Below are positions 12,591 to 24,990 of a DNA stretch of 64,000 bases, one piece after another. Location: the NCBI RefSeq assembly GCF_950295315.1, contig NW_026647188.1, positions 1,240,001-1,304,000 of the forward strand, written 5' to 3'. The notes under the pieces are model-generated. The model made no database searches. It was not told the origin of the DNA and was given only the letters and a program-made list of their open reading frames with translations. Position 1 is the stretch's first letter; every line of letters starts with the position of its first letter. Source of the stretch: Erinaceus europaeus. Taxonomy: Eukaryota > Chordata > Mammalia > Eulipotyphla > Erinaceidae. The translations under genes were made by a program, and so were the position numbers.

Positions 12591-13289
12591 GAGAAACCTA
12601 CCTGGACAAAGGCAGCATACAGACATCCAGGAAGGCAGACAGGCATGCAGGCAGCTCTGGCCTGGGCTCCCTGGATTCCGGGCGCACCTCCACCTGTCTT
12701 CTCTTGGCTGCCAGCCCTGAGGTCCCTCGTCGGTGACACTGTCTTCCCATCCTTCCGTCCCAATGTGCCAGGGCCCAGGCGTCTGGGCGCTGTTGCCTGA
12801 CCTAGTGGCAGTGCAGTTGGGCTCTCCAGTGCCAGTGTGGCCAGCACATATTGCCAGGGGCTAGGACATCACAGAGGGTTCCTGTGGTTGCTAGGCCACG
12901 GGGACCCCGCCTGTCCAGTTGACCAGCAGCCATGACCCCCACCCTGAACTTGACCTTGAGTTGTGTTGGCCAGGCACCAGAGCCAGAGCCCCAGGCCAAA
13001 GCAGGTACAGGTCGGTCGGCCTGGCCAAGGGGCTATGGGCAGATTGGTGTGTGTCTGGGCATGGGGCTGGCATCTGACATCCCAGGGCTGGGGACCAAGG
13101 TCCGCCAGGCCCCAGTCCCACCATGTGCACTGACACACAGTCTTGCTGACTGACTGACAGTCCCAGCCCAGAGATAACCACACTAGGTCCCTGGGTGCCC
13201 TGAGTTTCTCTTGAGGTTTGGTGGGTGCCTGCCTGGACACCTGCCTTGTAATGGAGGCCTCTATTTAACCCGTTGCCTACTGACAGCTG

Positions 13290-13410
13290 CCCTCCTGCCC
13301 CTCCTCCTCCTCCTCCTCCTCTTCTTCCTCCTCCTCTTCCTCCTCCTCCTCCTCTTCCTCCTCCTCCTACTCCACCTCCTCCACCTCCTCCTCTTTCTCT
13401 TCCTCATCCT
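13290..13410 (+). repeat. (CCT)n homopyrimidine tract, unit 4
   Basis: Same tract in unit 4, the longest and purest of the array. Confidence 0.95.
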
Positions 13411-13723
13411 GAGGGGGACTCACTCAGGGCCTTTGGCCTAGGCAAGCCATGGCTGCTGCTCTGGCTGCTGCAGCTTCTATCCAGTGGGTGGGTGAAGGAA
13501 TCTGTTCCTGTCAGTCCCTGGTTCCTGGGACCTTCCATGACAACAGCTCCCCCCACTCTCTAGACCAGACCCCTCCTCAAGGATGCCCCCTTTCCCATTG
13601 CACTCTGTCCCCCCGCTCCCCAACTAACATCTCTTGTGTGCCTCCCTGCCCTACTTTACTGCGACCCTGTGTCTGCCCTTCATCCCTGGTGGCCCAGGGA
13701 CAGCCCAGCTGCCATCTCACCAT

Positions 13724-13738
13724 CCAGCAGGGGGACCT
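13724..13738 (+). promoter_or_regulatory. CTCF-core-like motif in array A unit 5
   Basis: CCAGCAGGGGGACCT, identical to the unit 1 site and retained in the terminal, deleted copy. A candidate only. Confidence 0.35.
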
Positions 13739-14782
13739 GCCCTAACCCCCTGCACCACACCCACACACACAGCCCTGCACACACTCACGGGCACCACTGC
13801 CTGCAGCCTGCCACTCAAACTGACTCCTTCTGCCCACTAACCCCCTTACAGCCTCTGCCACGGCCCCCAACAGACACCTGGGCATGAGCAGCGCAAACAT
13901 GCAACAAGCTCCACTCGCCTCCACTCCATTTGCTCTAAGGTTGGTCAAGAACCTTTTTTTCATGCTGTAGGGGAGGGAGTTGAGAAAGTCCAATGTCCTG
14001 GGGAGCAAGAACTGCAAACAGTCCATCTACAATGTAAAGTTTGGGTCTCGGGCGCCCAATCCCTAGTGCTCTGTTCAGACCTTTGACTGGCAAAAATACC
14101 CCATCTGAGCGTGAGATCTGGCTGGGATAGTGGCTCTTTCTGTGGACTAGGAGACAGACAGACAGAGTTTTCAGTTTCACAACCTGTACTTCCCAGAAGA
14201 TGGTCATTCGCTACGGTTAGTCATTCGTCGGTCAGCCCTGTCTTCCTTTCCTTCCGTCCCTCTGTGCCAGGGCCCAGGTATCTGGACGCTGCTGGCTGAC
14301 CTAGTGGCAGGGCAATGAGCGGCCCCTGCCAGTGTGGCCAAAACAGAATGCCAGGGGCTAGAACATCACAGAGGGCTCCTGTGGTTGCTAGGCCATGGGG
14401 ACACTGCCCATCCAGTTGACCAGCAGCCATGACCCTCACCCTGAACTTGAACTGAGGGGTGGTGGCCCACCACCAGAGCCAGAGTCCCAGGCCAAAGCAG
14501 GTGCAGGTCGGCCGTGCCAAGGGGCTATGGGCATATTGGTGTGTGTATGGGCAAGGGGCTGGCATCTGACAGCCCAGGGCTGGGGACCAAGTTCCGCCAG
14601 GCCCCTGTCCGACCATGTGCACTGATGCACAGTCTTGCTGACTGACTGACAGTCCCGCCCCAGAGATACCCACACTAGCTCCCTGGGTGCCCTGAGCTGC
14701 CCCTGAGGATTTGTGGGTGCCTGCCTAGACACATGCCTCCGTAATGAAGGTCTCTAATAATCCCGTTGCCTACTGAAAGCTG

Positions 14783-14815
14783 CCCTCCTGCTCCACCTCC
14801 TCCTCCTCCTCCTCC
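14783..14815 (+). repeat. Truncated (CCT)n tract at the array A/B junction
   Basis: Only about a third of the usual length. It ends exactly where array B sequence (gaatgtaaag...) begins. Confidence 0.9.
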
Positions 14816-16117
14816 GAATGTAAAGCATCTGTGGTAACGATGGCTACACCAGTGTCCAGATTTTCCACGCAAAACGGAAGCTTCCAGCATTCAGAAAGAG
14901 GCTGTTTTAATGGCTGTGCAATTTCTTTTCCACGTTCCTCATGGGGTTTCAAATCCTTTTGAAAACTGAAGTTCTTTCTTGTGTCTAGGGAATATTCTCA
15001 CCTCTGGCCAGAAGGCCTGCCCAACTAGGAGCACACCTATACCGGGGTCAGGTGGTCTGCCAGTCTGCTAGCTCCTGGAGGGATTCCTGAGTATGTCCTC
15101 AGGGCCGAAGTGGTAACAGTTGTTTCCAATTGCCTTTATTAGCAGCATCCAGGCCCTCAGGTGAGGTGCGGAGCTGTGATCTCCACTGGAAGCTCCTAAT
15201 TCCACCAATGTAGGCATCCATCTTTCTATTGTTTGTCTATAGAAAGGGACCAGGAATTTTGTGCTTCCTGCAAGCAGAGCGACTTTGTATGGGACACTCA
15301 TGCATGCCTACTTCTGGGAATCTCTCTGAGTGTGATCTGTGGACACCAGGACACCATGATCAGGGATGTGAGGCCACAGGAAGAGTTGCCTTAGCCGGAC
15401 CCAAATTGTAGGTGTAAGGGACTGGGTTCATCCACGATTGTTTGGTCGAACACAGTTCACATCTATGTTGAAACACAGCTCTTTCTGGGTACTTTTTGTG
15501 CTTGTAATCTGCTGCCCTGAGCAGCGGACTGAGAGCCTGTAGGCTGAGTAGGCAGCCAAACGTGACTGGACAGGCTCATACCCCTGAAATCTGAGTGGTT
15601 CCCCAGCTTCCCCCGTTGGCAGTGTTTGGATGATAGTGAGGCATGAGATTGAATCTGGAACTCAGGAGAGCTAGACATGAGAGACCCTTTGCATATGCAT
15701 TCTTGCTTATCCAGAATCTGGGCAAGCTGGCTTTCCCTAACCAGCTAGGTTCTCTTTACATAAGTTGCAGGTGAGGCTGGCTACCTTGCCACCCATGCTC
15801 TGAGACTACTATAGGTGAGTTCTGAGCACACACAGGCACACACTGATAGACAGAGAGACAGACACACACACACACATTCATGTCAGGTCTGGTAGTACAG
15901 CATATGGTGAAGGCTGGGGCTGTCTGGGGTCTGTGGGCATGAGAGCTGCTGACTTACAATCTCTACAAGCCAAGTTTGAACCTGTCATCAATGAACACAG
16001 CATAGGAGGTTTTTGAATTCTGGTCTCTTTCCAACTCATCTATTTCTCTTCTCGCCTTCTCTTTCTCTAACTCTCCCATGCTCTCACACACTCTGTTTTC
16101 ACTCATTAATATTTTAC

Positions 16118-16124
16118 TTATATA
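16118..16124 (+). repeat. Target site duplication, left copy, of the SINE at 16,125
   Basis: ttatata, repeated at 16,397-16,403. Paralogous units without the SINE have a single acttatatacttatttt here. Confidence 0.7.
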
Positions 16125-16396
16125 CTTTTTTATTTTTTATATTTTATTTTATTTATTTATTCCCTTTTGTTGCCCTTGTTGTTTTATTGTTGTAGTTATT
16201 ATTGTTGTTGTCGTCGTTTATGGATAGGAGAGAGAAACGGAGAGAGGAGGGGAAGACAGAGAGGGGGAGAGAAAGATAGACAACTGCAGACCAGCTTCAC
16301 CGCCTGTGAAGCCACTCCCCTGCAGGTGGGGAGCCAGGGCTTGAACCGTGATCCTTATACTGGTCCTTGTGCTTTGCGCAACCTGCGCTTAACCTG
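16125..16396 (-). mobile_element. tRNA-derived SINE, erinaceid type, minus strand
   Basis: Read on the minus strand it has a tRNA-like head with box B-like sequence (ggttcaagccctgg), CCCCACCTGCAGGGGAGTGG, a pyrimidine stretch, a CAACAA-type tail and a T-rich plus-strand end. The first bases of the head are missing compared with the copy at 39,709. It is flanked by a 7-bp target duplication. Units 2 and 13, among others, preserve the empty site, so insertion followed at least some amplification. Confidence 0.88.
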
Positions 16397-16984
16397 TTAT
16401 ATATTTATTTTACTGACAGGCCCAGATATACAAAGAGAGTTACAAGAGCTCTGCTGAGTTCTTGCTTGTTGTGTTGGCGATTTACCTAGGCTACTGGAGC
16501 CTCAGTTTGTAAGTCTTTCTGACACAAGCCATATTCTGTCTCCTCATTTCCATGCCAGTATCACTCAGAGTTTATAATACAGGGATTTTTTTTTGCAAAA
16601 CACGTGGTACATTCTGATTTACAGCTCAATATTGACACCATTGTAGCTCTCTTTGGCCCTTGGTCACTTTTCTTCTTTTCAGATGTAAAACACTGAAGAG
16701 GGAGAGGTTTTTGCCCTGAGGTTTGCACTGGGAACTACAAGATGCACTGTGTCTGTTGCCAGACTAGGAAACTTGTGGTGCCTGTCCATGTGGAGAGACT
16801 CCTTGATGAGTTCCTTCTCAATCCTTTTTCGCTATGTCCCCTTGGAGCTGCATATAGCTGATGATTTTGAGATTTTACTCCTTTGGACAATTCTTTTCCT
16901 GATGCACAGTTTCTCTCCAGGTTTTAGCAATCAATTGTCTGAATGTCATATTGAAGCCATTGTAGAAAATGACTATATCAGTGT

Positions 16985-17003
16985 CTCGTTCTCTCTCTCT
17001 CTG

Positions 17004-17086
<83 letters not shown>

Positions 17087-17092
17087 ATATAT
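16985..17092 (+). repeat. (CT)n(AT)n microsatellite, unit 1
   Basis: Compound dinucleotide tract at the fixed unit position after gactatatcagtg. Confidence 0.97.
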
Positions 17093-18063
17093 GTAACATG
17101 TAGAGATCTGAAAATATTTTTATCTAGAGTCCTGCACACCTGTGGATTAGGGTAGTAATGCGGATACACCTGGCCCTTCTGAGCCACAGTCATGAGACAC
17201 ATCTTACAGAGCCATTCGTATACCTCTTATCACTCTACAAATCTCTCTCAACACAAACTACTGCTGCCAAATCATCTACTTCCCTCTTGCTCTTTTTGTC
17301 CACCGAGTCCTATCCCAAAACTGTAAATCAAAGAAGAAATAGACATAGTGAAGTTCCCTGCACACAGAACAGTCTGAGGCTGGACCAGGGAGCTGTAATA
17401 CATACGCCAGCCTCCATCGTGGCTGGAGCATCATTAAGAGTACTTCAAAATTGGAGAGACAAGGGCAGTTTCGGAGAGTGGGCTGCAGGCCAAGTGGTGC
17501 TTCTCAGAATGGGATAAGACCTAGATGTACTAAGTGTAACCTTTCCTCACAAACATAAAATAACAATGAACCTTGTAAGTAGCATGCATGGGCATGGAGG
17601 TTTTGTCTTCAGTGCTCTGGTTGTGATCAACACAGGGCCAAAATTTCAGTCCTTTTCTGCCTCTTTCATCCTGTCTCTCTGACTGTCTGTATGTGCCTTC
17701 TTCACTGGGCATATATGGAAGTCAGTGTATGCATCATTAACTCGGACTTCCTGGTGTTGAAATTTTCCAATCTTTGCCCTTTGGATTATTCAGTCTCCTG
17801 CATATGGCATAGTACATTGGGGAACTGAGGAGACAGCGATCCTGCTGCAGGTAACAGGCATATGTCCATCTCCAGCTGCAGCTGTCCAGGCCCTCTGTGC
17901 TTGACTCCTATTCTCCAGGGCCCTGAGGCTGAAACTCAGCCTAAATGTAGCCCTCCTCAATTTCCTGCACCACATCCTTGTCCTTATTCCATGAGAGCCC
18001 AGGTCAAAAAAAGTGAAACTCTATCCCCCTGGCACACACATTGTGCTTTCCCTCTATTGGGCC

Positions 18064-19095
18064 GAATGTAAAGTGTCTATGGTACTGATGTCCACACTAG
18101 TGTCCAGATTTTCCATGCAAAACGGAAGCTTCCAGGGTTCTGAAGAGGGTGTTTTGATGGCTGTGAAATGTCTTTTCCAATTGCCTCATGGGGTTTCAAA
18201 TCCTTTTGAAACCTGAAGTTCTTTCTTGTATCTAGGGAATATTCTCACCTCTGGCCAGAATGCCCTCCCAACTAGGAGCACAGATATCCTGGGGTCAGGA
18301 GGTCTGCCAACCTGCTAGCTCCTGGAGGGTTTCCTGAGTATTATGTCCTCAGGTCCCAAGTGGTACCAGGTGTTTCCAATAGCCTTTATTAGCAGCAGCC
18401 AGGCCCTAAGGTGAGGGGCGGGGCTGTGATCTCCACTGGAAACTCCTAATTCAGCCAATGGAGGCATCCATCTTCCTTTTGTCTCTCCATAACAAGGGCC
18501 TGGGGAGTTTCTGCTTCCTGCAAGCATAGAGACTATGTATGGGACACTCATGGGGAATCTCTCTGAGTGTGATGTGTGGACACCAGGACACCATGATCAG
18601 AGATTGTGAGGCCACAGGAGCAATTGCCTTAGCAGGACCCAAAGGGGAGATGTAAGGAGCCGGTTCATCCACTATTGTTTGGTCAAACATAGTTCCCATC
18701 TATGTTGAGACACAGCTCTTTCTGGGTTCTTTCTGGCCTTGTAATATGCTGTCCACTGAGAAGTGGACTGAGAGCCTGGAGGCTGAGTATGCAGCCAAAC
18801 ATGACTGGACAGGGTCCTGCCCATGAATTCTGATGGGTGCCCCAGTTTCCCCCGTTGGCAGTGTTTGGATGATAGTGAGGCATGAGATTGAATTGGGAAC
18901 TCAGGAGAGCGAGACATGAAAGTCCCTTTGCATATGCATTCTTCCTTAGCCATAATCTGGGCTAGCTGGCTTGCCCTAACCAGCTAGGTTCTCTGGACAT
19001 AAGTTGAAGGTGAGGCTTGCTCCCTTGCCATCCTTGCTCTGAGACTACAATAGGTGAGTTCTGAGCACACACAGTCACAAACACACAGACAGACA

Positions 19096-19138
<43 letters not shown>

Positions 19139-19958
19139 TATTGTCAGGTCTGGTAGTACAGCATATGGTGAAAGCTGGGGCTGTCTGGGGTCTGTGGGCA
19201 TGAGAGCTGCTGGCTTACAATCTCTAAAAGCCAGGTTTGAACCTGTTATCAATGAACACAGTGTAGGAGGTTTTTGATTCTCGTCTCTTTCCAATTAATC
19301 TATTTCGCTTCTTGCCTTCTCTGTCTCTAATTCTCACATGCTATCACACACTTTCTTCACTCATTAATATTTTACTTATATACTTATTTTACTGACAGGC
19401 CCAGATATACAAAGAGAGTTACCAGAGCACTGCTGAGCTCTGGCTTGTTGTGTTGGCGATTTCACCTAGACTACTAGATCCTCAGTTTGTAATTCTTTCT
19501 GACACAAGCCATATTCTGTCTCCTCATTTCCATGCCAGTATCACTCAGAGTTTATAATAAAGTGATTTTTTTCAAAACACTTGGTACATTCTGATATACA
19601 GCTCAATATTGACACCATTTTAACTGTCATTGGCCCTTGGTCACTTTTATATTTCTCAGATGTAAAAACACTGTAGAGGGAGAGGTTTTTGCCCTCAGGC
19701 TTGCACTGGGAACTACCAGATGCACTGTGTCTGTTGCCAGACTAGGAAACATGTGGTGCCTGTACATGTGGAGAGTCTCCTTGATGAGTTCTTTCTCGAG
19801 CCTTTTTCACTATGTCCCATTGGAGCTGCTTATAGCTAATGATTTTGAGATTCTAATCCTTTGGACAATTCTTTTCCTGATGCACAGTTTCTCTCCAGGT
19901 TTTAGCATTCAAATGTCTGAATGTCATATTGAATCCATTGTAGAAAATGACTACATCA

Positions 19959-20030
<72 letters not shown>

Positions 20031-20997
20031 GTAACATGTAGAGTTCTGAAAATATTTTTAGCTACAGACCTGCACAGCTCTGGATTAGGGTAGTAAAGTG
20101 GATACACCTGGTCTTTCTGAGCCACAGTCATGAGAGACATCTCACAGAGCCATTCATATACCTCTTATCACTCTACATATCTCTCTCAGCACGAACTACC
20201 GCTGCCAAATGATCTACTTCCCTCTTGCTCGTTTTATCCACCGTGTCCTATGCCAAAACTGTAAATTAAAGAAGAAATAAACATAGTGCAGTTTTCTGCA
20301 CACAGGACAGGCTGAGACTGGACCAGGGAGATGCAGTACGCCAGCCAGCATCTTGGCTGGAGCATCACTAAGACTACTTCCAATTTGGAGAGGTGGGGGC
20401 AGTTTTGGAGAGTGGGCTGTTGGCCAAGTGTTGCTTCTCAGAGTGGCTAAGACCTAGAGGTTCTAAGTGTTACCTTTCCTCAAAAACATAAAATAGCAAG
20501 GCCACTTGTAAGAAGTATGCATGGACATGGCTGGTTTGTCTTCAGTGCTCTGGCACTGATTAACACAGGGCCAGAATTTCAGTCCTTTTTTGTCTCTGTC
20601 ATTCTGTCTCTCTGACTGTCTCTATGTGCCTTCTTCCCTGGGCTCTTACTGGAAGTCAGTGCATGCATCCTGAACTCAGTCATCCTGGTGTTGAAATTTT
20701 CATTTCTTTGCCCTTTGCATTATTTAGTCTCCTGCACATGGTGTAGTACAGAGGGGAACTGCGGAGACAGTGTTGCTGCTGCAGGTTCTAGGCATATGTC
20801 CATTTGGAGCTGCAGCTGTCCAGGCCCTCTGTGCTTGACTTCCATTCTCCAAGGCCTTGAGGCTGACACTCAGCCTAAATGAAGCCCTCCACACCTTCCT
20901 GCACAGCGTCCTTGTCCTTATTTCATGAGAGCCCAGGTCATGAGAAGTGAAACTCTATCCCCCTGGCAAACACATCGTGCTTTCCCTCTATTAAGCC
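18064..20997 (+). repeat. Array B unit 2
   Basis: Near-complete unit with the long variable segment and a (CA)n tract at 19,098-19,137. It carries the variant hairpin gtccactgagaagtggac at 18,751, shared only with unit 14. Confidence 0.9.
19962..20032 (+). repeat. (CT)n(AT)n microsatellite, unit 2
   Basis: Same position in the unit; AT part interrupted by one C. Confidence 0.97.
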
Positions 20998-21452
20998 AAA
21001 TGTAAAGTATCTGTGGTATGATGAAGACTGGGGATGTCTCGGGTCTGTGGGCATGAGAGCTGCTGCCTTACAATCTCTACAAGCCAGATTTGATCCTGTC
21101 ATCAATGAACACAGTGTAGGAGGTTTTTGAATTCTGAGACACTGAAGAGGGAGAGGTTTTTGCCCTGAGGCTTGCACTGGGAATTAGCAGCTGCCCTGTG
21201 TGTGTTGCCAGACTAGGAAACTTGTGGTTCCTGTCCATGTAGAGAGTCTCCTGTATGAGTTCCTTCTGGAGCATTTTTCGATAGGTACCGATGGAGCTGC
21301 ATATAGCTAATGATTTGGAGATTTTACTCCTTTGGACAATTCTTTTCCTAATGCACAGTTTCTCTCCAGGTTTTAGCAATCAACTGTCTGAATGTCATAT
21401 CGAATCCATTGTAGAAAATGACTACATCAGTCTCTCTCTCTCTCCCTCTCCC

Positions 21453-21525
<73 letters not shown>

Positions 21526-22486
21526 CATATAGAGGTCTGAAAATATTTTTAGCTAGAGACCTGCACAGCTCTGGATTAGGGTAGAAAAGTGGATACACCT
21601 GGCCTTTCTGAGCCACAGTTATGAGAGACATCTCACAGAGCCATTCATATACCGCTTATCACTCTAGAAATCTATCTCAGCACAAATTACAGATGCCAAA
21701 TCATCTACTTCCCTCTTGCTCTTTTCGTCCACGGAGTCCTATCCCAAAACTGTAAATCAAAGAAGAAATAGACATAGTGCAGTTCCCTGCACACATGACA
21801 GGCTGAGGCTGGAACAGGGAAATGAGATACTCCAGCCTGCATCTTGGCTGGAGCATCACTAAGATTACTTCCAATTTGGAGAGGCGAGGGCAGTTTTGGA
21901 GAGTGGGTTTCAGCTGTGTTGTTTCTCAGAGTAGGCTAAGACCTAGATGTTCTAAGTGTAACCTTTCCTCACAAGCATAAAATAACAATGTCACTTGTAA
22001 GAAGTGTGCATGGGCATGGAGTGTTTGTCTTCAGTGCTCTGGCACTGATCAAAAGCGGGTCAGAATTTCAGTCCATTTCTATCTCTGTCATTCTGTCTCT
22101 CTGACTGTCTCTATGTGCTTTCTCACTGGGCCCTTACTGGAAGTCAGTGCATGCATTGTAGACTCAGTCTTCCTGGAGTTGATATTTTCCATTCTTTGCC
22201 ATTTTGGATTATTTAGTCTCATGGATATGGCATAGTACAGAGAGGAACTGAGAAGAAAGCGATCCTGCTGCAGGTAACAGGCATATGTCCATCTCCAGCT
22301 GCAGCTGTCCAGGCCCTCTGTGCTTCACTCCCATTAGCCAGGGCCCTGTGGCTGACACTCAGCCTAAATGCAGCCCTCCTCAATTTCCTGCACCGCATCC
22401 TTGTCCTTATTCCATGAGAGCCCAGGTGAAGAGAAGTGAAACTCTACCACCCTGGCACACACATTGTGCTTTCCCTCTATTAAGCC
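20998..22486 (+). repeat. Array B unit 3, internally deleted
   Basis: Jumps at about 21,018 from the unit start directly to the block after the (CA)n tract, losing more than 1 kb. Downstream variants such as gatgaagactggggatgtc match unit 12 best. Confidence 0.9.
21432..21526 (+). repeat. (CT)n(AT)n microsatellite, unit 3
   Basis: Same position in the unit. Confidence 0.97.
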
Positions 22487-23981
22487 AATGTAAAGCATCT
22501 GTGGTACTGTTGGCCACACCAGTGTCCAGATTTTGAACGCAAAACGGAAGCTCCCAGGATTCTGAAAGAGTGTGTTTTGATGGCTGTGAAATGTCTTTTC
22601 CAAGTGCCTCCTGGGGTTTCAAATCCTTTTGAATCATGAAGTTCTTTCTTGTATCTAAGGAATATTCTCACCTCTGACCCGAAGGCACTCCCAACTAGGA
22701 GCACAGCTATCCCGGGGTCAGGAGGTCTGGCAGGCTGCTAGCTCCTGGAGGGATTCCTGAGGATGTCCTCAGGCCCCAAGTGGTAACAGGTGTTTCCAAT
22801 TGCCTTTATTAGCAACAGCCTGGCCGTCAGGTGAGCGGCGGTGCTGTGATCTCCACTGGAAGCTCCTAATTCAGCCAATGGAGGCATCCATCTACCTTTT
22901 CTCTCTCCATAGCAAGGGCCCGGGGAGTATGTGCTTCCTGCAAGCAGAGCGGCTTTGTATGGGACACTCATGCATGCCTACTTCTGGGAATCTCTCTGAG
23001 TGTGATGTGTGGACACCATGACACCATGATCAGGGATTGTGAGGCCTCAGGAGCAATTGCCTTATCTGAACCCAAAGTGTAGGTGTAAGGGGACGGGTTC
23101 ATCCAGTATTATTTGGTCAAACACAGTTCCCTTTTTTGTTGAAACACAGCTCTTTCTGGGTTCATTCTGGGCTTGTAATCTGCTGTCCTGAGCAGTGGAC
23201 TGAGACTCTGGAGGCTCAGTAGGCAGCCAAACATGACTGGACAGGCTCATTCCCCTGAATTCTGAGTGGTGCCCCAGCTTACCCCTTTGACAGTGTTTGG
23301 ATGATATTGAGGGAAGAGATTGAATCGGGAACTCAGGAGAGGGAGACATGAGAGTCCCTTTGCATGTGCATTGTTGCTTATCCAGAATCTGGGCTAGCTG
23401 CCTTGCCCTGACCAGCTAGGTTCTCTGTACATAAGTAGCAGGTGAGGCTCGCGACATTGCCACCCATGCTCTGAGACTACTATAGGTGAGCTCTAAGCGC
23501 ACACAGACACAGACAGACAGACACACACACACACATTACTGTCAGGTCTGGTAGTACAGCATATGGTGAAGGCTGGGGCTGTCTGGGGTCTGTGGGCATG
23601 AGAGTTGTTGCCTTACAATCTCTACAAGCCAGGTTTGATCCTGTCATCAATGAACACAGTGTAGAAGGTTTTTGAATTCTGAGACACTGAAGAGGGAGAG
23701 GTTTTTTCCCTGAGGCTTGCACTGGGAATTAGCAGCTGTCCTGTGTGTGTTGCCAGACTAGTGGTGCCTGTCCATGTGGAGAGTCTCCTGGATGAGGTCC
23801 TTCTGGAGCCTTTTTCGATCTGTCCCGTTGGAGCTGCATATAGCTAATGATTTGGAGATTTTACTCCTTTAGACAATTCTTTTCTAATGCAGTTTCTCTC
23901 CAAGTTTTAGCAATCAATTGTCTGAATGTCCTATAGAATCCATTTTAGAAAATGACTATAATGACTATATCAGGGTCTCTA

Positions 23982-24033
<52 letters not shown>

Positions 24034-24990
24034 ACATGTAGAGGTCTGAAAATATTTTTTAGCTAGAGACCTGCACAGCTCTGTATTAGGGTAGTAAAGT
24101 GGATACACCTGAACGTTCTGAGCCACAGTCATGAGAGACATCTCACAGAGCCATATCATTTTTCACTCTACAAATCTCTCTCAGCACAAACTACAGCTGC
24201 CAAATCATCTACTTCCCTCTTGCTCATTTTGTCCACTGAGTCCTATCCCAAAACTGTAAATGAAAGAAGAAATAGACATAGTGCAGTTTCCTGCACACAT
24301 GACAGGCTGAGTCTGGAACAGGGAGATGCAATACGCCAGCCTGCATCTTGGCTGGAGCATCACTATGACTACTTCCAATTTGGAGAGGTGGGGGCAGTTT
24401 TGGAGGGTGGGCTGTTGGCCAAGTGTTGCTTCTCAGAGTGGCTAAGACCTAGATGTTCTAAGTGTTACCTTTCCTCAAAAACATAAAATAGCAAGGCCAC
24501 TTGTAAGAAGTATGCATGGGCATGGCTGGTTTGTCTTCAGTGCTCTGGCACTGATTAAAACAGGGCCAGAATTTCAGTCCTTTTTTCTCTCTGTCATTCT
24601 GTCTCTCTGACTGTCTCTATGTGCCTTCTTCCCTGGGCCTTTACTGGTAGTCAGTGCATGCATCGTGAACTCAGTCATCCTGGTGTTGAAATTTTCTTTC
24701 TTTGCCCTTTGGATTATTTGTCTCCTGCACATGGTTTAGTACAGAGGTGAACTGCGGAGACAGCATTGCTGCTGCAGGTTCTAGGCATATGTCCATCTGC
24801 AGCTGCAGCTGTCCTGGTCCTCTGTGATTGACTCCCATTCTGAAGGGCCTTGAGGCTGACACTCAGCCTAATTGCAGCCCTCCTCACCTTCCTGCACAGC
24901 GTCCTTGTCCTTATTCCATGAGAGCCCAGGTGAAGAGAAGTGAAACTCTATCCCCCTGGCACACACATTGTGCTTTCCCTCTATTAAGCC
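22487..24990 (+). repeat. Array B unit 4
   Basis: Complete unit of the short type: the variable segment is collapsed to ttttgaattctgagacactg at about 23,667. Confidence 0.9.
23980..24031 (+). repeat. (AT)n microsatellite, unit 4
   Basis: Same position; the CT part is almost lost. Confidence 0.95.

Larger units (their letters stand above)
10201..13605 (+). repeat. Array A unit 4
   Basis: Full-length copy (3405 bp), a little more diverged than units 2 and 3, with scattered substitutions in both SINE-derived blocks and the longest uninterrupted (ATCC)n tract of the array. Confidence 0.9.
1..14816. repeat. Macrosatellite array A (about 3.4 kb unit, about 4.4 copies)
   Basis: The same ordered set of blocks recurs head to tail. 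An anchor sequence reading tgtccccc(a/c)... falls at 1, 3414, 6793, 10201 and 13606, giving periods of 3413, 3379, 3408 and 3405 bp. The units are visibly very similar over their whole length, with small indels mainly in simple repeats. Order in a unit: GC-rich segment with a CTCF-core-like motif, SINE-derived block A, (AATC)n, SINE-derived block B, (TTTA)n, (ATCC)n, GA minisatellite, GC-rich segment, (CCT)n tract. No reading frame is kept across all copies, so I see a noncoding macrosatellite. The family name is not known to me. Confidence 0.95.
13606..14816 (+). repeat. Array A unit 5, internally deleted terminal copy
   Basis: Follows the unit consensus to about 14,218, then jumps to sequence that in unit 4 begins near 12,728. 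About 2 kb is missing, including both SINE-derived blocks, (ATCC)n and the GA tract. It then follows the consensus to its (CCT)n tract, which ends abruptly at 14,815 where array B starts. This is the edge of array A. Confidence 0.9.
14816..18063 (+). repeat. Array B unit 1 (with a SINE insertion)
   Basis: Near-complete unit. It includes the long form of the variable segment (about 16,016-16,690), into which a SINE has inserted. It shares the variant gcacacctat (near 15,024) only with unit 13 at 45,352. Confidence 0.9.

Noticed and set aside
16300..16396. A tRNA gene in the SINE head
   Set aside because: The box-like sequence belongs to a tRNA-derived SINE with body and tail; no cloverleaf with a functional anticodon arm was apparent.
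16749..17096. Plus-strand frames of about 115 codons in array B ending in Ser-Leu and Tyr-Ile runs
   Set aside because: The end is the dinucleotide tract. The upstream part is also open on the other strand, varies in length between units, and matches no known protein.
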